Shown: in pieces, positions 59,888 to 64,000 of the stretch
How positions within the stretch are numbered: position 1 is the stretch's first letter
Layout of the letters: the number at the start of each line of letters is the position of its first letter
Source: DT-110 sp030148525
GTDB taxonomy: Bacteria > Bacteroidota > Bacteroidia > Chitinophagales > Saprospiraceae
Reading direction: 5' to 3'
Assembly (NCBI GenBank): GCA_965227445.1
Contig: OZ245751.1
Span: 434,001 to 498,000 of the forward strand
DNA: 64,000 bases
Made by a program: the position numbers and the translations under genes
Notes under the pieces: model-generated
What the model was told of the DNA's origin: nothing
The model's database searches: none
The model's input: only the letters and a program-made list of their open reading frames with translations

Positions 59888-61270
59888 ATGATGAGGTACT
59901 ATAGACAAACAACGTTCAAGATGGTATTGTCGGGTTTAATCCTGACATTATTTGGCATGCAATCTTGTCAGCCGGTGAATGAGGATTATCCGGCCGAGGC
60001 GGCTGATCCCGGTTATCTGCATCAGACCATGAAGCAGCTAACGGATGTGATCGTCCACGACATATTTTCCCCACCGGTGGCCAGCCGGATATACGCTTAT
60101 TCCAGTATTGCTGCCTACGAAGTATTACAGCAAGACTACCCGGAATACCAGTCACTGGCCGGGCAGCTCAATGAGTTCGAAGGGGTTCCACCAGCAGAAC
60201 CGAGCAAAGAATATTCCTACCCACTGGCGGCTGTGAAGGCCTTCATCACCGTTGGCAAGGCACTCATCTTTTCGGAGCACATGATGGATGAGCACGAAGC
60301 CCAGATGATGGAAGAGTTCAAGGCGACGGGTATGCCGAACGATGTGTACCGCCGCTCCCTGGCCTACGGTGAGGAAGTGGGCAAGGCCATCCTGGACTGG
60401 TCCGGTACCGATCACTACAAAGAGACGCGTACCTATCCTAAATACAGTATTGTAGAAAGTGATCCGGCCCGCTGGCAGCCAACGCCGCCCGATTATATGG
60501 ACGGTATTGAGCCCCACTGGCGGGAAATCAGGACTTTCGTGCTGGAGAAGCCCGACCAGTTTAAGCCCAAGCCACCTACTCCTTTTGACATGACGGAAGG
60601 AAGCCCCTTTTATCAGGAGGTGATGGAGGTGTATAATGCGGTTCAGGAAGATGCGGAGGACAAGGAGGAGCGCATCGAAATCGCTAAATTCTGGGATTGC
60701 AATCCCTACGTATCCCACCATGTGGGCCATGTGATGTACGCCACCAAGAAAATCACTCCGGGTGGGCACTGGATCAACATTGTGCAGATCGCCTGTGAGA
60801 CGGCAGATGCTGACATTATGAAATCCTCCGAAGCCTATGCCATGACTTCCCTGGCACTGGCCGATGGGTTTATAAGTTGCTGGGACGAAAAGTATCGGTC
60901 CAATTTGATCCGCCCCGAAACGGTGATCAACGAATACATTGATGAATCCTGGGCTCCAACCCTGCAAACGCCGCCTTTCCCCGAATACACCAGCGGACAC
61001 AGTGTGATCTCGCGCGCGGCGGCGGCGGCACTGACTTCTATATTCGGTGATAATTTTGCTTTTCACGATACCAGCGAAGAAGAGTACGGGCTGCCTTCAC
61101 GAGACTTTGAATCCTTCTACCATGCTTCCGAGGAAGCAGCTCTAAGTCGCTTGTACGGAGGGATACACTACCGGCCGGCTATTGATGTTGGCGTACAGCA
61201 GGGCCAGCAGGTGGGGGATTACGTTGTACAGAATGTGAACACCCGCACGCAGGTGTCGGAGGCTAACTAG
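59888..61270 (+). CDS. vanadium-dependent haloperoxidase / PAP2-like lipoprotein
   Basis: 460 residues; MMRYYRQTTFKMVLSGLILTLFGMQSC is a lipoprotein signal. The second codon is also Met. Helical body with PAP2 vanadate/phosphate motifs: RSNLIRPETVIN (first), YTSGHSVISRAAAAAL (SGH motif) and SRLYGGIHYRPAIDVG (SR-x5-H). This trio is shared by vanadium haloperoxidases and acid phosphatases; family and length fit the Bacteroidetes VHPO-like group found at SusCD-CRTAC1 loci. Halide oxidation or phosphatase activity cannot be told apart by eye. It is last in the locus and ends before a strong terminator. Confidence 0.85.
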   Translation: MMRYYRQTTFKMVLSGLILTLFGMQSCQPVNEDYPAEAADPGYLHQTMKQLTDVIVHDIFSPPVASRIYAYSSIAAYEVLQQDYPEYQSLAGQLNEFEGVPPAEPSKEYSYPLAAVKAFITVGKALIFSEHMMDEHEAQMMEEFKATGMPNDVYRRSLAYGEEVGKAILDWSGTDHYKETRTYPKYSIVESDPARWQPTPPDYMDGIEPHWREIRTFVLEKPDQFKPKPPTPFDMTEGSPFYQEVMEVYNAVQEDAEDKEERIEIAKFWDCNPYVSHHVGHVMYATKKITPGGHWINIVQIACETADADIMKSSEAYAMTSLALADGFISCWDEKYRSNLIRPETVINEYIDESWAPTLQTPPFPEYTSGHSVISRAAAAALTSIFGDNFAFHDTSEEEYGLPSRDFESFYHASEEAALSRLYGGIHYRPAIDVGVQQGQQVGDYVVQNVNTRTQVSEAN

Positions 61271-61290
61271 CTCAATGCCTGCTTGGGCAC

Positions 61291-61327
61291 AAAAAAGCCG
61301 GTCCGAGATTTCGGACCGGCTTTTTTG
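61291..61327 (+). terminator. terminator after the haloperoxidase gene
   Basis: AAGCCGGTCCGA-GATT-TCGGACCGGCTT forms a perfect 12-bp stem between A and T runs (AAAA left, TTTTTTG right). It closes the SusCD locus. Confidence 0.93.
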
Positions 61328-61332
61328 TTTAG

Positions 61333-61369
61333 GTTTTGCCGCAAGGCAACCGGCCAATCCGTATCTTTT
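61333..61369 (+). promoter_or_regulatory. candidate promoter of the SLC13 gene
   Basis: TTTTG (TTG at 61336-61338) and TATCTTTT (61362-61369) are separated by 23 bp, slightly more than usual. A GCCGCAAGGC mini-hairpin (61338-61347) lies between the two boxes. The ATG is 24 bp downstream. Confidence 0.45.
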
Positions 61370-61393
61370 GGTCTGCGAAAAACCACTTTACCT

Positions 61394-62836
61394 ATGGCCA
61401 TGTCAAAACGATTGGGCTTAATACTGGGCCCCATTCTGTTCGTAATTCTTTTGTTTCTTCCTCAGCCCGAAGGGTTTACGGAATCAGCCTGGAAGGTGAT
61501 GGCGGTAGCCGCCCTCATGCTGGCCTGGTGGGTCACCGAGGCCGTACCCCTTCCGGTTACCGCCCTGGTGCCGATGGTATTGCTTCCCTTTTTGGATGTG
61601 ATGCCGATGCAGGAAGCGGCCGCACCCTATGCCAGTCCGATTGTGTTCCTGTTTATGGGGGGCTTTATGATCGCCCTGGCTATGGAGCGCTGGGATCTTC
61701 ACCGGCGGATCGCCCTGAATATTGTACAATTTACCGGGACCAACGCCAATGGTATTGTGCTTGGTTTTATGCTGGCTACTGCGGCCCTGAGTATGTGGAT
61801 CAGCAATACGGCAACCACCGTTATGATGCTGCCCATCGCCCTGTCGGTGATCGGTTTATTGCGCAAGTCGGGCATCACGATCACTGATAAGCGGATGCGG
61901 AATTTTGCCCTGAGCATGATGCTGGGTATTGCCTATGCGGCCAATATTGGTGGTACCGCCACCATTATCGGCACGCCTCCCAACGTGGTGTTCGCGGGGA
62001 TTTTGAGTGAAGAGTTCGGGGTGGAAATCACCTTTGCGCGCTGGATGATCATGGGCCTGCCTTTTTCACTGCTGCTGCTGGCCATTACGTATGTATTTCT
62101 GGTTCGTATCCTGCATCCAAATAACCTGGGTGAATTTGAGGGGGCACAGGCGATCATCGATCAGGAGGTGGCCGATCTCGGCAAAATATCAGTCGGTGAA
62201 AAGCGAACCCTGGCTGTCTTCGCCACCACCGCTTTACTCTGGATCTTCCGGACCAACCTAACGAAGTTATTACCTTTTTTATCGCTTTCGGACGCTGGTA
62301 TTGCCATGCTGGCGTCGATTGTCCTTTTCCTGGTCCCGGTCAATTGGAAGAAAGGCCAGTTCCTGCTCGAATGGTCCGATACCGAGAAATTACCCTGGGG
62401 TATTCTCTTGCTTTTTGGTGGAGGCCTTAGTTTGGCGGGAGCCTTGTCGCAAACGGGTATTATCGATATGATCGGGGCCGGCTTCTCCGGGGTGGAACGC
62501 GCCGGCTTTTTCATCATTATCGGGCTTACAGCAGTGAGTCTTTTCCTGACCGAGATTATGTCGAACGTTGCGCTGGTCACCATATTTTTGCCCGTGGTAG
62601 GAGCTATTGCTCTGGGCGCAGGTATTGATATATTGCAGATGACCATTCCGGTGACCCTGGCGGCCAGTTGTGCCTTTATGTTACCCATGTCGACCCCGCC
62701 CAACGCCATTGTGTTTGCATCGGGGTATATTTCGGTTCCCCAAATGGTACGCGCCGGATTTATTTTGAATCTTATTGTCATTCTTATGGCGGCGGTACTG
62801 GCTAAGTGGATCGTTCCGCTTATTTTTGGTGCCTGA
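61394..62836 (+). CDS. SLC13/DASS-family sodium:dicarboxylate symporter
   Basis: 480 residues from ATG 61394 (MAMSKRLGLILGPILFVILLF); the frame also crosses the terminator upstream, so the longer form is rejected. About eleven membrane helices. Family motifs are WWVTEAVPLPVTALVP, ISNTATTVMMLP (first Ser-Asn-Thr clamp), IGGTATIIGTPPN (Gly/Thr-rich) and the second half ITEIMSNVALVTIFLP (second SNV-type clamp) with MLPMSTPPNA. It imports di- or tricarboxylates or sulfate with Na+. Substrate cannot be decided. It is followed 15 bp later by the M20 gene. Confidence 0.93.
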   Translation: MAMSKRLGLILGPILFVILLFLPQPEGFTESAWKVMAVAALMLAWWVTEAVPLPVTALVPMVLLPFLDVMPMQEAAAPYASPIVFLFMGGFMIALAMERWDLHRRIALNIVQFTGTNANGIVLGFMLATAALSMWISNTATTVMMLPIALSVIGLLRKSGITITDKRMRNFALSMMLGIAYAANIGGTATIIGTPPNVVFAGILSEEFGVEITFARWMIMGLPFSLLLLAITYVFLVRILHPNNLGEFEGAQAIIDQEVADLGKISVGEKRTLAVFATTALLWIFRTNLTKLLPFLSLSDAGIAMLASIVLFLVPVNWKKGQFLLEWSDTEKLPWGILLLFGGGLSLAGALSQTGIIDMIGAGFSGVERAGFFIIIGLTAVSLFLTEIMSNVALVTIFLPVVGAIALGAGIDILQMTIPVTLAASCAFMLPMSTPPNAIVFASGYISVPQMVRAGFILNLIVILMAAVLAKWIVPLIFGA

Positions 62837-62851
62837 TCACGATCAATACCT

Positions 62852-64000
62852 ATGGATAAACAGCAAATACATCAACTGGCCGATACCTTTTACCCGGAAG
62901 TAGTTGCCATTCGCAGGCACCTGCACATGCATCCGGAGTTGTCGTACCAGGAAACCGAGACTGGTAAATACGTGGCCCGCCAGTTAGAAATGTTGGGGAT
63001 TCCCCATCAACACGGGGTGGCCGACAACGGAGTCGTAGCTCTGATCGAGGGTCGGGATCCCGGCAGCAAAGTGATCGCCCTGCGGGCCGATATGGACGCA
63101 CTGCCCATCCAGGAAGCTAACGATGTGGCCTACCGCTCTCAGGTCGACGGGGTGATGCACGCTTGCGGGCACGATGTACATACCTCATCACTATTGGGAG
63201 CAGCCCGTATCCTGCACGAAGTACGCAATCAGTTCACGGGTACGATCAAACTCCTTTTTCAACCCGCCGAGGAAAAACTGCCGGGCGGCGCATCAATCAT
63301 GATCAAGGAAGGAGCTCTGCGCAATCCGGAGCCCACGGCTATTTTCGGTCAGCATGTTCACCCTCCACTGGACGTCGGAAAGGTGGGGATTCGCGCTGGC
63401 ATGTATATGGCCTCTGCGGACGAGCTTTACCTTTCGGTAAAAGGAAAAGGGGGCCACGGAGCCTTGCCCCACGAGTGCATTGATACGGTCCTGCTGGCCA
63501 GTCACCTGGTGGTAGCCATGCAGCAGATGGTGAGTCGGCGCGCTAATCCCACGATACCTACCGTACTTACGTTCGGTAAGATCAACTCTACGGGAGGAGC
63601 CACGAATATCATTCCCGATGAGGTGAAATTACAGGGAACCCTGCGCACTATGGATGAAAACTGGCGCTTCCGGGCACACGAACTGATGCAGGAATTGGTA
63701 GAAAATCTGGCCAAATCGATGGGCGGAACGGCGGACCTGCGCATTGAGGTAGGGTATCCTACACTGTTTAATGATGAGACCCTGACCAGGCGGGCATTTG
63801 ATTACGCCCGGGAGTTTCTGGGTGACGATAAGGTCGTAGAATTACCGATTCGCATGACCGCCGAAGACTTTGCCTATTATTCCCAGGAAATGCCGGCCTG
63901 TTTTTACCGCCTGGGCACGGGAAATCCGGCGAAAGGTATAACCTCACCTATTCATACCGATACCTTTGATATCGATGAAGAGGCTCTGCGAACCGGTATG
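62852..64000 (+). CDS. M20-family amidohydrolase / IAA-amino-acid hydrolase-like (partial)
   Basis: 383 codons are visible and no stop is reached, so the gene runs off the right edge; the family is about 390-400. It begins MDKQQIHQLADTFYPEVVAIRRHLHMHPELSYQE. Zinc/manganese-site motifs: ADMDALPIQE (Asp), MHACGHDVHTSSLLGAA (Cys and His), FQPAEE (Glu) and GQHVHPPLDVG (His). VKGKGGHGALPHECID is the dimerisation-domain start, and RMTAEDFAYY and PIHTDTFDIDEEAL are near the C-terminus. It is a cytoplasmic hydrolase of N-acyl amino acids or similar amides. Probably in operon with the SLC13 gene. Confidence 0.93.
   Translation, partial: MDKQQIHQLADTFYPEVVAIRRHLHMHPELSYQETETGKYVARQLEMLGIPHQHGVADNGVVALIEGRDPGSKVIALRADMDALPIQEANDVAYRSQVDGVMHACGHDVHTSSLLGAARILHEVRNQFTGTIKLLFQPAEEKLPGGASIMIKEGALRNPEPTAIFGQHVHPPLDVGKVGIRAGMYMASADELYLSVKGKGGHGALPHECIDTVLLASHLVVAMQQMVSRRANPTIPTVLTFGKINSTGGATNIIPDEVKLQGTLRTMDENWRFRAHELMQELVENLAKSMGGTADLRIEVGYPTLFNDETLTRRAFDYAREFLGDDKVVELPIRMTAEDFAYYSQEMPACFYRLGTGNPAKGITSPIHTDTFDIDEEALRTGM

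Overview
The window looks like the chromosome of a free-living, probably marine Bacteroidetes bacterium, most likely of the Saprospiria (Lewinella-like). The grounds are the complete type IX secretion core (porP/sprF, gldK, gldL, gldM, gldN), a SusC/SusD pair with CRTAC1-type FG-GAP lipoproteins, a T9SS C-terminal sorting domain, a DUF4293 protein, an OstA-like protein, a BatE-like protein and promoter boxes of the Bacteroidetes TAnnTTTG type. The genus is an inference from gene content; no 16S gene is present.

Layout. 1-4.6 kb: a partial LOG-family gene, methylglyoxal synthase, a DUF2911 protein, an SDR-like epimerase, a small Rof-like protein and a beta-helix lipoprotein. 4.9-8.6 kb: three glycosyltransferase genes (DPM1-like GT2, processive GT2, GT-C), probably one lipid-linked sugar pathway. 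8.6-9.5 kb: an AbiEii-type nucleotidyltransferase toxin with a DUF6922 partner. 9.6-14.1 kb: rhodanese, ABC exporter, Upf1-like helicase. 14.5-20.6 kb: the T9SS core on the minus strand. 20.6-28.7 kb: housekeeping and mixed genes (DUF255 thioredoxin protein, S24 repressor, glucosaminidase, manA, ruvX, def, RNase HI, TatD). 29-31.6 kb: tRNA-Ser(GGA) and a TolQ/unknown/ExbD/ExbD energy-transducing operon. 32-36.8 kb: a 600-bp heptamer array, an FAD oxidoreductase, OstA-like and BatE-like genes. 36.8-42.4 kb: a minus-strand operon DUF1800-DUF1501-PA14/T9SS cargo. 42.9-45.4 kb: L21, an L27 with an added helix-hairpin-helix domain, and a double aspartyl-protease/PDZ protein. 46-61.3 kb: a SusC-SusD-CRTAC1-CRTAC1-GH97-haloperoxidase uptake and degradation locus. 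61.4-64 kb: SLC13 transporter and a partial M20 amidohydrolase.

How the parts fit: the secretion core could export the PA14/discoidin cargo encoded at 37-39 kb. The TolQ/ExbD operon could energise TonB-dependent import through the SusC protein. The DPM1-like enzyme could make the polyprenyl-phosphate sugar used by the GT-C enzyme beside it.

The most unusual material is between genes. A ~600-bp array of 6/7-mers (ACCTCA and ACCCCA with an optional extra A) sits 20 bp before a start codon. A smaller foldback array of the same unit lies 29 kb away. Two MITE-like inverted-repeat elements (14.1 and 45.5 kb) and several further short-unit repeats or foldbacks occupy other spacers. On the protein side, the standout is ribosomal protein L27 carrying an Ala/Lys/Pro linker and a helix-hairpin-helix domain.
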